Assembly (NCBI RefSeq): GCF_029193885.1
Contig: NZ_JARFVB010000012.1
Span: 1-64,000 of the forward strand
DNA: 64,000 nucleotides
Reading direction: 5' to 3'
From: Flagellimonas yonaguniensis
GTDB lineage: Bacteria > Bacteroidota > Bacteroidia > Flavobacteriales > Flavobacteriaceae
The translations under genes were made by a program, and so were the position numbers. Shown in pieces: positions 17,566 to 26,676 of the stretch. Below the pieces are notes generated by a model that worked only from the letters and a program-made list of their open reading frames with translations, ran no database searches and was not told the DNA's origin. How positions within the stretch are numbered: position 1 is the stretch's first letter; each line of letters opens with the position of its first letter.

Positions 17566-19683
17566 CTAAATGCTTTGTGTCAATTTCAACATTTTATCGG
17601 CCAAATCTGCAATGGCAGCAGAATATCTTTCATCCCATTCTTCCAGACGATCTGCAGAACCAAGGGATATTTCATATTCAAGCCCAGGGAGAATCCAAGA
17701 GGCATAACCGCTAAATGGATCGGTTGATGCATACAAGGATTTATACCAAGACCCAAAGTACATTCCTTTTTCATCAATAAAACTCTTTTCCAAGGCCAAC
17801 AATTGTTTGTTGATTTCCTTTATTTCCTTTTTGGACAATGAACCACTGGCCAAGGCACCTTTAATTGCAGCGCTCAACCCTTTTCCATTTTCTTCCAAGG
17901 TTAAAATGGACTGCTCCACCTTGTCGAATCCAGCAAAATCTTCATCATACTTTTTGATTTTTTCAACGGCATTCTCAAAATGACCTTTAAGGTCCACAGC
18001 GTAACGTTCCACATCGTAGGGAATTATTTCCGCATTGGCCATCCTTAGTGCCATTAGGCCTACCCATTGTTGAATGGTTCCTCCCATTTGAAACTCTGGA
18101 TCCGCATACTTTTCGTAATAGCTAAAGCTGTCATAATTGGTATGGTACAAGGTTGGACCACCTGCACCTCCGCTCATGGAGGGCACTCCTACGTGCATAT
18201 AAAACCCGATGTGATCGGAACCACCTCCCAAATTTCCAATGGAAGGCTCTTCCTTTTCACCTCTCCAATGATCGTACAAGGTTTTATCCGAATAGGGGTA
18301 ATCCACTTGCTTGGCCATTTCGGTCATTATGTTCTTCAAAGTTGGAGATGATGACCCACCGATGTTCTTTCCAGAAACTCCTGCATCAAAATTCATATAG
18401 GCCACAGCATTGACCCCCAATTCTTCTTTCATTTGCTCAACCCATTCTGAAGAACCAAGTACACCGTGCTCTTCAGCATCCCAGTGGGCAATCATTATCG
18501 ACCTCTTTGGAGCCATTCCCTTTTTTGCCATTTCTCCAAGAGTTTCGCTTAAAGAAATAAGCATGGCAGTACCACTGTTGGGGTCGGTTGCTCCAAATGC
18601 CCAGGCATCGAAATGGCATCCGATAATAATCCACTCGTCAGGATACGTTGTTCCTTTCATTGTTCCAACGACATTGCTTACCCTAACAAAATCCCTTTTT
18701 TGGTCCACCTTAACGCGTACCTTAAGTTCACTTCCACCAGTCAATCGATAAGTGTAGGGAAGTCCACCTTGCCATCCTGAAGGCACTACCTGTCCTTTCA
18801 TTCGACCAATGATCTCTTTTACCGATCCATATGGCAAAGGCAATACAGGAATGGTATGTAGGTCCGTTTCGGATGGATCCAATCTTTTAATCTTCTTCTT
18901 GCCATCCAATGGCAATGCAGGCTCGAAAGGTGTAAGCGGGTCACCTGTGTAATCAACGGTCAAAACAGAGCCCCTTTGAATGGCACTCTCATTGTAGTAT
19001 ACCCCATCTGGATATACTAATCCTTTAGTGTAACCGCTATTCGCTGGGTCCGTAAAAATAATCAAACCGGCTGCACCGTACTGCTCGGCGAACTTGGCCT
19101 TGTAGCCCCTAAAGTTTCTTCCATAACGGGCAATCACGATTTTTCCCTTGACATCGATTCCCATTTCCTCCAACTTTTCGAAATCCTCTTTGGTCCCATA
19201 ATTGGCATAGACAATTTCGGCGGTCACATCACCACTTCCGGAATAGGCATTCCAACCCTTGCCCAAAGTGGGATCGGAGGAATATTTATCTTCGTCCAAA
19301 ATATATTCTTGTTGGTTTAGTGGCAATCGAATTGGAGTGACCAATTCAACCACAGAGGTCCCTCCATCGGTAGACATATAAATATCATAGGGATAACGCT
19401 CAACATCCAGTCCCGCATTATCCATGACCTGAAAAATGTAATCCGCCACCTTTTCATTGGCAGGGGTACCCGCGACGTGTGGTTTTTCGGTTAGCTTTTG
19501 GAGGTGTTCCTTAAATTTTGGAAAATCCACGGTACTTATAAAAGTGGATTCCAAAGTTTCTTGTTCTGATTTGGAAGAGGCAGTATATCCATTCCAGTCC
19601 TGAGCGGATACAAAGGAGGTGGATATCAACCCTGCTAAAGCAAATAATCTCAAGCGATTTTTTTTTGAGTTTTCAAGCATCAT
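17566..19683 (-). CDS. Secreted M28 metallopeptidase, glutamate carboxypeptidase II-like
   Basis: This 705-aa protein has an N-terminal signal peptide (hydrophobic LRLFALAGLISTSFVSA, cleavage near residue 27). It follows the GCPII/PSMA domain order: protease-like domain interrupted by a PA domain (about 150-330), the catalytic M28 core (about 330-560), and a C-terminal helical dimerisation domain. The two-zinc site is intact: H357 (GCHFDAW), D367 (TDPNSG), E404 and E405 (WDAEEHG), D433 (NFDAG) and H514 (LYHTNYDSF). It probably trims C-terminal acidic residues from peptides outside the inner membrane. It forms a single-gene unit. A -7-like box is upstream at 19706-19713. The start MMLE offers two adjacent ATGs; the first is used here. 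Confidence 0.85.
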   Translation of the reverse strand: MMLENSKKNRLRLFALAGLISTSFVSAQDWNGYTASSKSEQETLESTFISTVDFPKFKEHLQKLTEKPHVAGTPANEKVADYIFQVMDNAGLDVERYPYDIYMSTDGGTSVVELVTPIRLPLNQQEYILDEDKYSSDPTLGKGWNAYSGSGDVTAEIVYANYGTKEDFEKLEEMGIDVKGKIVIARYGRNFRGYKAKFAEQYGAAGLIIFTDPANSGYTKGLVYPDGVYYNESAIQRGSVLTVDYTGDPLTPFEPALPLDGKKKIKRLDPSETDLHTIPVLPLPYGSVKEIIGRMKGQVVPSGWQGGLPYTYRLTGGSELKVRVKVDQKRDFVRVSNVVGTMKGTTYPDEWIIIGCHFDAWAFGATDPNSGTAMLISLSETLGEMAKKGMAPKRSIMIAHWDAEEHGVLGSSEWVEQMKEELGVNAVAYMNFDAGVSGKNIGGSSSPTLKNIMTEMAKQVDYPYSDKTLYDHWRGEKEEPSIGNLGGGSDHIGFYMHVGVPSMSGGAGGPTLYHTNYDSFSYYEKYADPEFQMGGTIQQWVGLMALRMANAEIIPYDVERYAVDLKGHFENAVEKIKKYDEDFAGFDKVEQSILTLEENGKGLSAAIKGALASGSLSKKEIKEINKQLLALEKSFIDEKGMYFGSWYKSLYASTDPFSGYASWILPGLEYEISLGSADRLEEWDERYSAAIADLADKMLKLTQSI

Positions 19684-19705
19684 AATCTGATTAGTTTTGG
19701 TTTCT

Positions 19706-19713
19706 CAAATATA
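19706..19713 (-). promoter_or_regulatory. Putative -7 promoter box for the M28 peptidase gene
   Basis: On the minus strand the sequence reads TATATTTG, matching the Bacteroidota TAnnTTTG element, 22 bp before the start codon at 19683. No clear TTTG was found at the expected -33 distance, so confidence is moderate. Confidence 0.5.
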
Positions 19714-19831
19714 GTTAGAAGTCTCATCATGGCCTTGAGAAAAAACTTGCCTTAAATAGAAATGGCAATAATTAAAATTTAACTCCATTCACAAACAGAT
19801 TCATAAGCAATACTATACCAAGAAATAATTC

Positions 19832-20371
19832 TTAAAAACTATATTCCGGCACCTTTCCTTTTACCCCTTTATAAAACTCATGGATAAAGGCCATATCTTT
19901 TTCCATATCACTGGATGAATAAAAAGGTTCTCCAATTTTGATTTCCTTTTTTCCAAAATCAAAAGCGACCATCAAAATGGGTACATGGGCCTTTTTGGCA
20001 ATGTGATAAAATCCCGTTCGGAGTTGTTCCACCTTTTTTCGTGTTCCCTCGGGAGCCAAGGCAAGTCGGAATATGTTTCGGGAATTGAAGATTTGGACAA
20101 TGTTGTCCACCGTATTGGAGTTTTTGAATCGATCTACGGGCGCACCTCCCGTCCACCTGAAAAACCAACCAAAAGGTGGTTTGAAGAGGCTCTTTTTGCC
20201 AATGTAGTTGATTTCCTTGTTGATGACCTTCCGAATCAATAATCCCAAAAAGAAATCCAGCCAATGGGTGTGTGGAACCACGATGACCACACATTTATCC
20301 AAATTGGGGAAGCTACCTGTGAGTTTCCACCCCAAGAGTTTAAAATAGATGAATTTGGCCAGCGATTGCAT
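19832..20371 (-). CDS. Lysophospholipid acyltransferase (PlsC-like)
   Basis: This 179-aa protein belongs to the 1-acylglycerol-3-phosphate acyltransferase family. Motif I is PHTHWLDFF (the HX4D catalytic pair, about residues 34-39), motif II is near GGAPVDRFK (about 75-83), and motif III is APEGTRKK (about 105-112). It is shorter than housekeeping PlsC (about 240 aa) and lacks a strong N-terminal membrane helix, so it may be a peripheral enzyme with a narrower role. It lies 36 bp downstream of the KdnB-like gene on the same strand, in a group with kdsB, so a link to outer-membrane lipid or lipopolysaccharide modification is plausible but not shown. Confidence 0.75.
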   Translation of the reverse strand: MQSLAKFIYFKLLGWKLTGSFPNLDKCVVIVVPHTHWLDFFLGLLIRKVINKEINYIGKKSLFKPPFGWFFRWTGGAPVDRFKNSNTVDNIVQIFNSRNIFRLALAPEGTRKKVEQLRTGFYHIAKKAHVPILMVAFDFGKKEIKIGEPFYSSSDMEKDMAFIHEFYKGVKGKVPEYSF

Positions 20372-20407
20372 TTTTTATTGGAAACCTTGATTTATCAGGA
20401 ACGTATC

Positions 20408-21535
20408 TTATATTTTTTGATATAGCGCTTGAAGACGCTCTGGCGTCATGATGGTTTTCCAATCCTTGCCCAAAGCGTTTTCCCATAGAGGTTCCAAGCC
20501 CAAAGAAATATTTACCATAACGTCAAAATCATTTTGGGTAAGTTCGGCACAAATCCCCTTTGGCATTGTTATGTTGTGCTTATCCATCATTTTATTGAAA
20601 AGTGCCACTCCCTCAGGGTAAAACTCTTCCAAATGCTGAAACACCAAACAATTGCCTATTCCATGTTTAATTCCCAAAAGATAGGAAAGTCCGTAGCTCA
20701 TTGCATGGGCCACACCTACCTGCGAATAGGCAATGCTCATTCCTCCGTGCCATGAGGCCATCATTAATTTATCCCTTGATTCTTCTGGAGCTATATCTTC
20801 TAAAAACACTTGCTTACAGAGTTGCATGGCCTTTTCGCCATAACTTTGGCTAAAGGCATTCAAATAAGTTCCTGTCAACGACTCCACACAATGTATAAAA
20901 CAATCCATTCCCGTGTAGAACCATTGTTCTTTAGGCACTGTTTTACTGAAATCGGGATCTAATAACACCTGATCAAAGGGTGTGAAATCCGAATTGATAC
21001 CCAGTTTTTTTTCTGGCCCCAGAAGTACTGTTGTTCTGGACACTTCGGCTCCCGTACCGCTAATGGTAGGAACACCAACATGATACAATGCGGGTTTGTT
21101 CACCAAATCCCAACCCTGATAGTCCTTCGCCAAGCCCTTGTTGTTTAAAAGGATGGAAACGGCCTTGGCCAAATCGAGCAGTGTACCACCGCCAATACCG
21201 ATCACCCCTGAGGGCAGTTCGTTATATTTTTCCCTAATCTGCGCCACCAATGCATCTACTTGGGCTGTTTTGGGCTCTTCTTCCGCCGAGATAAAAATTA
21301 CCTCATCATTGAACATCAACGGAACCTTTGCCAAGAATTCCTCGTTTTCAAAGAAATCGTCCACCAAAAAAACAAATGGTGCCTCAGAACTCTTGCGCAT
21401 GGGCAACAAAATATCCCCTAGTTGCGAAAAACACCCGGCCCCAAAAATTACTCTGGGTACCATGGGAAAGTTCTTGAACAGGGTTTTATGGGTGGATGTT
21501 GTTTCTTGCTTCTTCAAATTATTATCTGTCTTCAT
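20408..21535 (-). CDS. kdnB: Iron-containing alcohol dehydrogenase family, probable 3-deoxy-octulosonate 8-oxidase (KdnB-like)
   Basis: This 375-aa group III (iron-dependent) dehydrogenase has the nucleotide-binding motif GVIGIGGGTLLDLAKA (about 112-127) and GVPTISGTGAEVSRT (about 154-168). Metal-site blocks are MDCFIHCVESL (about 210-220), VGVAHAMSYGL and IKHGIGNC near 273-295. KdnB oxidises the C8 hydroxyl of Kdo before KdnA transaminates it to 8-amino-Kdo. The assignment rests mainly on its place in a unit with kdsB (through the HAD gene, whose TAA overlaps this ATG as TAATG). No KdnA-type aminotransferase is in the window. A generic alcohol or aldehyde reductase is the alternative. Confidence 0.65.
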   Translation of the reverse strand: MKTDNNLKKQETTSTHKTLFKNFPMVPRVIFGAGCFSQLGDILLPMRKSSEAPFVFLVDDFFENEEFLAKVPLMFNDEVIFISAEEEPKTAQVDALVAQIREKYNELPSGVIGIGGGTLLDLAKAVSILLNNKGLAKDYQGWDLVNKPALYHVGVPTISGTGAEVSRTTVLLGPEKKLGINSDFTPFDQVLLDPDFSKTVPKEQWFYTGMDCFIHCVESLTGTYLNAFSQSYGEKAMQLCKQVFLEDIAPEESRDKLMMASWHGGMSIAYSQVGVAHAMSYGLSYLLGIKHGIGNCLVFQHLEEFYPEGVALFNKMMDKHNITMPKGICAELTQNDFDVMVNISLGLEPLWENALGKDWKTIMTPERLQALYQKI

Positions 21536-22239
21536 TAGTTGTCCAAATACTTCAAAATATCCTTGAGGCTGTTCAATTTAAGGTGATTGTTCACCATTTC
21601 GTCTTCCGACACCATTTCGTGGACCCATGTGGTATGAAACGGCACATGCACTGCCTTTGCCCCAATATTCAAGATAGGCAATACATCCGACTTTAAGGAG
21701 TTTCCTATCATCAAAAACTCGTTGACATCTATATCTAAATGCTCCAATAAATTCTGGTAATTACTCTCTTTTTTATCGCTCAACACTTCCACATGATGGA
21801 AATACTGGGACAATCCTGACTTTTCCAGTTTCCGCTCTTGATCCAAAAGATCTCCTTTTGTGAGCACGATCAATCGATACTTCCCCACCAATTGGGAAAG
21901 GACCTCTTCTACTCCATCGAGCAGTTCCACGGGATGGGAAATCATCTTTTTGCCCAGATTCAATATTTCACCTATGGTTTCTTGAGAAATTTCATTGTTG
22001 GAAAGGTCGAGCGCCGATTCTATCATGGAGAGCATAAAACCTTTGATACCGTAACCATAGGTTTCCAAATTGGCCATTTCCATTTTAAAGAGCTCTTGGT
22101 CTATTTTGTTCTTGGTCTCGTACCCATCCAAAAGCTCCGCAAATTTCTCTTCGGTATCCCTAAAATAGGTTTCGTTTACCCAAAGGGTATCGTCTGCATC
22201 AAAGCCAATGGTCTTTATGTTGGAGAAATCTACTTCCAT
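21535..22239 (-). CDS. HAD-superfamily hydrolase in the kdsB group
   Basis: This 234-aa haloacid dehalogenase-like phosphatase has motif I DADDTLW with the nucleophile and acid aspartates (about residues 15-21), motif II LTKGD (about 138-142), motif III lysine in LSDKKESNY (about 164-172), and motif [14 protein letters not shown] (about 187-198). It has a helical cap of about 100 residues after motif I, so it is a subclass I enzyme and not KdsC, which is capless and about 170-190 aa. It overlaps kdsB by 10 bp and the KdnB-like gene by 1 bp, so the three are translationally coupled. The substrate is unknown; a sugar or nucleotide phosphate linked to Kdo metabolism is a guess. Confidence 0.8.
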   Translation of the reverse strand: MEVDFSNIKTIGFDADDTLWVNETYFRDTEEKFAELLDGYETKNKIDQELFKMEMANLETYGYGIKGFMLSMIESALDLSNNEISQETIGEILNLGKKMISHPVELLDGVEEVLSQLVGKYRLIVLTKGDLLDQERKLEKSGLSQYFHHVEVLSDKKESNYQNLLEHLDIDVNEFLMIGNSLKSDVLPILNIGAKAVHVPFHTTWVHEMVSEDEMVNNHLKLNSLKDILKYLDN

Positions 22240-22958
22240 ACTTTTCTTGCGCGTTCCAAATCTTCGGGGGTATCGATTTCGATGCCCGTGACATGGGTTT
22301 CCACCATTTTTATTTTTTTACCGTACTCCAAAAAGCGTATGGCCTCAATTTTTTCTTTGGCCTCCAAGGGCAACATGGGCAGCTTTTGAAAATCCATCAA
22401 TGCCCGTTTTCTAAAAACATAGACCCCTTTGTGCTTATAATAGGTTGCTTCGACTTCCTTATCACGAGGATAAGGAATCGGGGAACGCGAAAAATAGAGT
22501 GCAAAGTCTTGGTTGTCCACAATGACTTTTACAGTGTTGGGGTTGGATATTTCCTCCCAATCGGTAATCGGGGTCATTAACGAGCCCAAATCAATTTCCT
22601 TTTCCGTATCGTTTTTAAAGACCTGTATAATCTTCCCCAAGCTTGCGGCATCGATAAAAGGTTCGTCCCCCTGCACATTGATCACCACATCCACATCCAT
22701 ATCCTCTACCGCTTCGGCAATTCTATCGCTCCCGCTCTCATGGGTTCTTTTGCTCATGATGACCTTACCACCTATTCCCTGAATCACATCGGAAATTATA
22801 GGGCTATCGGTCACCACGTATACGTCATCAAAAAGTCCTGTGTTCACCGCCGCTTCGTAGGTTCGCACAATAACCGGTTTGCCGCCAAGGTCCTGCATTA
22901 GTTTGGCTGGAAACCTAGAGGCTTGATAGCGGGCGGGAATCATGGAGATTATTTTCAC
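22230..22958 (-). CDS. kdsB: 3-deoxy-manno-octulosonate cytidylyltransferase
   Basis: KdsB activates Kdo (or 8-amino-Kdo) with CTP to CMP-Kdo for lipid A inner-core assembly. The 242-aa protein begins with the nucleotide-binding motif [14 protein letters not shown]. It also has [13 protein letters not shown] (about 89-101), the PIPYPRD loop (about 155-161) and [12 protein letters not shown] (about 170-181). Length is standard (about 245 aa). It is the first gene of the kdsB-HAD-KdnB group. In Shewanella a KdsB paired with KdnAB is specific for 8-amino-Kdo; the KdnB-like neighbour here raises the same possibility. Confidence 0.93.
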   Translation of the reverse strand: MKIISMIPARYQASRFPAKLMQDLGGKPVIVRTYEAAVNTGLFDDVYVVTDSPIISDVIQGIGGKVIMSKRTHESGSDRIAEAVEDMDVDVVINVQGDEPFIDAASLGKIIQVFKNDTEKEIDLGSLMTPITDWEEISNPNTVKVIVDNQDFALYFSRSPIPYPRDKEVEATYYKHKGVYVFRKRALMDFQKLPMLPLEAKEKIEAIRFLEYGKKIKMVETHVTGIEIDTPEDLERARKVWK

Positions 22959-22983
22959 TTTTAGTTTTTTGGTTGATTGAATA

Positions 22984-23556
22984 TTATTTTGTCTTGGGCC
23001 TTATTTTTCGGTAAATCCTAAATATGACCAGTAATATCATAATAACCAGGATCGCCGCGATTGGGGGCACCAAAATGGATGCGGTGCTCACGGCCACGGC
23101 CGCCCCCGTTTCCATCGTCGACACCAAAGGATTGGCCAACCCCCCTGTGGTTCCCGTTGAAGTTAACCTTCCCGCAGCATTTGCTCCTTTGATGGCCGTT
23201 GCCGTTCCTCCACCAGCGATAATGGCCAAGGACCAGGTCACGACGGGGTCCAAATTAGCCGCAGTGGACACCACTACCGCAGTACCTGCGATTCCAGCTA
23301 AAGGAAGTGCAATCCCATCCAAGGCATTGTCCACCCAGGGGATAAAATAGGCGAAAATCTCAACGATCGTTGCCACCCCCAAGGTAATCAAAGCGGTTAG
23401 ACTACCAATCCATTGCCAGTTTTCGTTCAAGTCCCAAACTCCCATATACGCCGCAAAACTGAGGGCAAAAAGGGGGAGAAAGACGCGAAAACCTGTGGAG
23501 GCCGCCAATCCGATTCCGAGGAACAAACTTATTATGGTATCTGGTTCAATATTCAT
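22984..23556 (-). CDS. DUF4126 family membrane protein
   Basis: This 190-aa hydrophobic protein matches the DUF4126 family as I know it. A segment with [18 protein letters not shown] (about 17-34) is followed by further helices near 50-75 and 80-105, a Gly/Ala-rich stretch around [20 protein letters not shown] (about 134-153), and a last helix [18 protein letters not shown] followed by basic residues. It is an inner-membrane protein of unknown function. It lies 25 bp upstream of kdsB and 24 bp downstream of the helicase gene, on the same strand, but nothing links it functionally to either. Confidence 0.75.
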   Translation of the reverse strand: MNIEPDTIISLFLGIGLAASTGFRVFLPLFALSFAAYMGVWDLNENWQWIGSLTALITLGVATIVEIFAYFIPWVDNALDGIALPLAGIAGTAVVVSTAANLDPVVTWSLAIIAGGGTATAIKGANAAGRLTSTGTTGGLANPLVSTMETGAAVAVSTASILVPPIAAILVIMILLVIFRIYRKIRPKTK

Positions 23557-23580
23557 GCTGATGTCTAAAATAGGTTTTTC

Positions 23581-25014
23581 CTAGTCAAGAAAAAAATCAT
23601 CCTTGAAACCTATCAAATAGAGTTGGCGCTCCGCTCTTGTTACTGCGGTATATAGCCATCGAAGGTAATCTTTGTCCACCCCGTTGGGTAAATAGGGCTG
23701 TTCCACAAAAACCGTGTCCCACTGTCCCCCCTGGGATTTGTGACAGGTAACTGCATACGAAAACTTGACCTGCAATGCATTGAAGAACCGGTTGTTCTTT
23801 ACACCCAAAAACTTTCGGTACTTGGATTTTTCATGAGCGTAGTCCTTCATTACCTCTTGGTAAAGTTTATTCCCATCCTCGTAGGAAAGTGACGGTGTTT
23901 CAGCCGTGATAGTATCCAACAAAAGAACGGTTTCAAAAGGTTTTTGGTTGGGATAATCAACCATTCTCACCTTTACTTCGGCAAACTTAAAACCATACAG
24001 CTCTTTTATGGCAAAAAGTTCCAAAACCTCAATAATGTCCCCGTTGGCAATAAATCCTGCTTCGGAATTGGGTTTTAACCAGAAGTAATTGTTCTTTACG
24101 ACCATCATATAATCGCCCACGGAGATTTCGTTCTCCAGAAACAGAATACGTTCCCGTATGTTTTGATTATAGAGATTGGCCCTTTTGTTAGATCTAACTA
24201 TTATGGCCGTTTGTTCCTTTCCTTTTTCGGTGTAGGACGAATCGATGGCTTCTTGAATTTCGTTGCCATCGATCAAGCGGACGATGTCCTTATAATTATG
24301 CAGGTCGAACTTAAAGTCATCCAAAAATTCCGATTGCAATTGCTCCCGAAGATTGGTGGCATTGTGTAGAATTCCAGAATCATCCGATTGTCGCATGACC
24401 TCATCCAGTTCCAAACATTCCACTTCCTTATTATAATTTAAGGACAAACGGTTTTCGTCCAGGGCAGGGCTCAACTCCAATTTTACCGGTGGCAACTGGG
24501 CCGTATCCCCAATCAATATCAATTTACAGTTATGTCCCGAGTGGACATAATACATTAAATCGTCCAAAAGGGACCCATTTTCGAACAGTTTGGAATCGGC
24601 AGGTGCATCTGGAATCATGGAGGCCTCATCCACTATGAAGACCATGTTTCGGTGCTTGTTTGGGGCCAGTACAAATTGGATTCCCCCACCCGATTGTTTC
24701 TTTGGAAAATATATCTTTTTATGGATGGTAAAGGCCTTGTTTCCCGAATAAACTGACATGACTTTGGCCGCCCTACCCGTAGGCGCCATCAAAACGGAAC
24801 TCATTTTCACTTTCCAAAGACTGCTTACCAAGGTGGCGATCAAGGTTGTCTTTCCCGTTCCAGCAAACCCTTTCAGCAAGAACACATCATCCTTTTTCCC
24901 CTCTAAAACAAAGTTAGCCAGCTTATTAAGTGCCAGCCCCTGTTTTTCGGTAGGTTGGTACGGAAATTTTTCGGTTAAAATCTTTAAAAATTCAGCTGCG
25001 TTAAAATCCTTCAT
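23581..25014 (-). CDS. RecD-like ATP-dependent DNA helicase
   Basis: This 477-aa superfamily 1 helicase has Walker A GFAGTGKTTLIA (about residues 48-59), Walker B VFIVDEASM (about 127-135), motif III LILIGDTAQLPPV (about 159-171), and C-terminal UvrD/RecD motifs TCHKSQGGQWDTV and YTAVTRAERQLYLIG (about 430-468). It is shorter than RecD2 and lacks its N-terminal region, matching the AAA_30/UvrD_C_2 helicases common in Bacteroidota that are annotated as RecD-like or exonuclease V alpha subunits. A role in DNA repair or recombination is likely, but no RecB/RecC partner is nearby. Confidence 0.85.
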   Translation of the reverse strand: MKDFNAAEFLKILTEKFPYQPTEKQGLALNKLANFVLEGKKDDVFLLKGFAGTGKTTLIATLVSSLWKVKMSSVLMAPTGRAAKVMSVYSGNKAFTIHKKIYFPKKQSGGGIQFVLAPNKHRNMVFIVDEASMIPDAPADSKLFENGSLLDDLMYYVHSGHNCKLILIGDTAQLPPVKLELSPALDENRLSLNYNKEVECLELDEVMRQSDDSGILHNATNLREQLQSEFLDDFKFDLHNYKDIVRLIDGNEIQEAIDSSYTEKGKEQTAIIVRSNKRANLYNQNIRERILFLENEISVGDYMMVVKNNYFWLKPNSEAGFIANGDIIEVLELFAIKELYGFKFAEVKVRMVDYPNQKPFETVLLLDTITAETPSLSYEDGNKLYQEVMKDYAHEKSKYRKFLGVKNNRFFNALQVKFSYAVTCHKSQGGQWDTVFVEQPYLPNGVDKDYLRWLYTAVTRAERQLYLIGFKDDFFLD

Positions 25015-25051
25015 GAGCGTTAAATATAGCGGTCTTTTTTAAAGCAAAAAG

Positions 25052-25081
25052 TTTTCCAATAAAAAAAATATTGTAGATTTG
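25052..25081 (+). promoter_or_regulatory. Putative promoter for the gene at 25123
   Basis: TAGATTTG at 25074-25081 matches the Bacteroidota -7 element, with TTTT at 25052-25055 as a weak -33 element (spacer 18 bp). The start codon follows 41 bp downstream. Confidence 0.55.
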
Positions 25082-25122
25082 TCTGTAACCACTAAATTAA
25101 CTTTTGAAAGACAGTATCAGAT

Positions 25123-25860
25123 ATGTTAAACTTAATTCTTATTGTTGTATTAATATGCCTTGTGACCATAGGGCTTGTTTTCTTGATCGATAGATTTTTA
25201 CCTCAAAAAATAAAGCCGGTTCTCGTAATTTTATTCGGAATCTTGAGTATTTACCTTGGTTATAAGATATACGATTCCATCAATGCACCTATCGAATTCA
25301 ATAAAGTACGAAACGAAAGGTTCACTCAAGTCATCAACAAATTAAAGGACATCAGGGATTCCCAGGAAGCTTACAAAATAGTAAATGGAAAGTACGCAGG
25401 TGATTTTGAAAGCTTGATCAAATTCATCGATACAGGTAGCTATACAATTACCACACAGCGTGACTCTTCCTTCATGAGGTATGACAGAGCTTACCAAATT
25501 GACATGCAACAGGATACTATCATTATTGACACCTTGGGCACCGTAAAGGTAAAAGATTCCTTGTTCGGAGCTGATGACCGCTACAAAACCATGATGAACG
25601 TTCCTTTTGCCCAAAACAACGAGAAGTTCGAAATGAAAGCGGACATCATCGACAAAAGTGGCTACAAAGCTCCTGTTTTCGAGGTCAAAGTAAAGAAAGA
25701 TGTTGTTTTGTATGATCAACCGGAAGACTTGCTTGAGAAGGAAAAAGCATACCAAAGCGTGGAAGAGGTTAACGGTGCTGAAATCAAGGTAGGTTCGTTG
25801 ACTGATGTTAGTACAAACGGTAACTGGCCACCTATCTATGATAGGAAAAAGAAGAACTAG
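25123..25860 (+). CDS. Membrane-anchored protein of unknown function
   Basis: This 245-aa protein has two N-terminal hydrophobic segments (about 2-24 and 33-50), followed by a soluble region from about residue 60. The start of the soluble part, RNERFTQVINKLKDIRDSQE with AYKIVNGKYAGDFESLI, recalls the pilin-like pattern of proteins processed along a short helix, but no prepilin cleavage site is present. The rest is rich in charged residues and predicted beta strands. It is found next to DUF3822 and rsmD genes here; the stop codon at 25858-25860 lies just before the DUF3822 reading frame. I do not recognise a function. It may be a periplasm-facing structural or assembly protein. Confidence 0.7.
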   Translation: MLNLILIVVLICLVTIGLVFLIDRFLPQKIKPVLVILFGILSIYLGYKIYDSINAPIEFNKVRNERFTQVINKLKDIRDSQEAYKIVNGKYAGDFESLIKFIDTGSYTITTQRDSSFMRYDRAYQIDMQQDTIIIDTLGTVKVKDSLFGADDRYKTMMNVPFAQNNEKFEMKADIIDKSGYKAPVFEVKVKKDVVLYDQPEDLLEKEKAYQSVEEVNGAEIKVGSLTDVSTNGNWPPIYDRKKKN

Positions 25861-25862
25861 CT

Positions 25863-26675
25863 ATAGCACAGAACAAATCAAATAGCACTTATAGAAAACT
25901 GTCCATTCAAGCTGGCTTGAATGGACTTTCTTTTTGTGTACTGGATACCATTACCAACAAAATCCTTGCCTTTGAACGGGTAACGTTCAAAACACAGCTT
26001 ACCCCATACCTGATGCTCAAGGAATTGAAGGAGAAACTGAGCAATCAAGGGGAAATCGGAAGGAATTTTTCCGAGGTTCTGGTTATCCATAAAAACAATA
26101 TGTTCGGCTTGGTTCCCAAGCCACTTTTCAACAAAGAAGAACTACCAAACTATTTAAAGTTCAATGCCAAGATCATGGCAAATGATCTTATCGCCCACGA
26201 TGAAATTCCAAACCAAGAAATCGTAAACGTTTACATACCTTACACCAATGTGAACAACTATATTTTTGAACTTTTCGGAGCATTTGAATTCAAGCACAGC
26301 GGTACCGTTCTCATCAACACCTTGCTGAATCAAAACAGAACAACAAGCGAACCTGTTTGTTATGTGCAAGTATCGGAACGGGAGATGGAGATGATGGTCA
26401 TATTGGATAAAAAGCTCCTCTTTTACAATCAGTTCGAGTACAGGAACAAAGAGGATTTCCTGTATTATCTACTGTTCGGTTTGGAACAATTGCAAATGGA
26501 TTTGGAAAAAGTGCAACTCAAACTGTTCGGTGCCATAGAAGAAGGCGACCCGATTTACGAGCTTTGCTACAAATACATTAAAAACGTTGCTGTTTTTGTA
26601 CCCAGCAACCCTTCCTCTCCTTTGGAGCAATTGGAAAACGAAAGCATTGATTTTTCGATTTTAAGCGCACTTTAA
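25863..26675 (+). CDS. DUF3822 family protein, start codon uncertain
   Basis: The protein matches DUF3822, a Bacteroidota family with an actin-like (ASKHA) flavour and unknown role. It has GLNGLSFCVLDT at the start, FGLVPKPLFN (about residue 80) and VNVYIPYTNVNNYIFELFGAFE in the middle. The only conventional start is TTG at 25917, giving 252 aa, but the frame is open upstream and encodes YRKLSIQAGL, which looks like the conserved family N-terminus. No ATG, GTG or TTG lies between the upstream in-frame stop (25842) and 25917, so the start may be CTG at 25899 or ATA at 25863, the latter used for these coordinates. It abuts rsmD (1-bp gap). Confidence 0.7.
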   Translation: MAQNKSNSTYRKLSIQAGLNGLSFCVLDTITNKILAFERVTFKTQLTPYLMLKELKEKLSNQGEIGRNFSEVLVIHKNNMFGLVPKPLFNKEELPNYLKFNAKIMANDLIAHDEIPNQEIVNVYIPYTNVNNYIFELFGAFEFKHSGTVLINTLLNQNRTTSEPVCYVQVSEREMEMMVILDKKLLFYNQFEYRNKEDFLYYLLFGLEQLQMDLEKVQLKLFGAIEEGDPIYELCYKYIKNVAVFVPSNPSSPLEQLENESIDFSILSAL

Positions 26676-26676
26676 C

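Noticed and set aside
21535..22239. Calling the HAD enzyme KdsC because it is next to kdsB
   Set aside because: KdsC is a capless protein of about 170-190 aa; this 234-aa protein has a clear cap domain after motif I.
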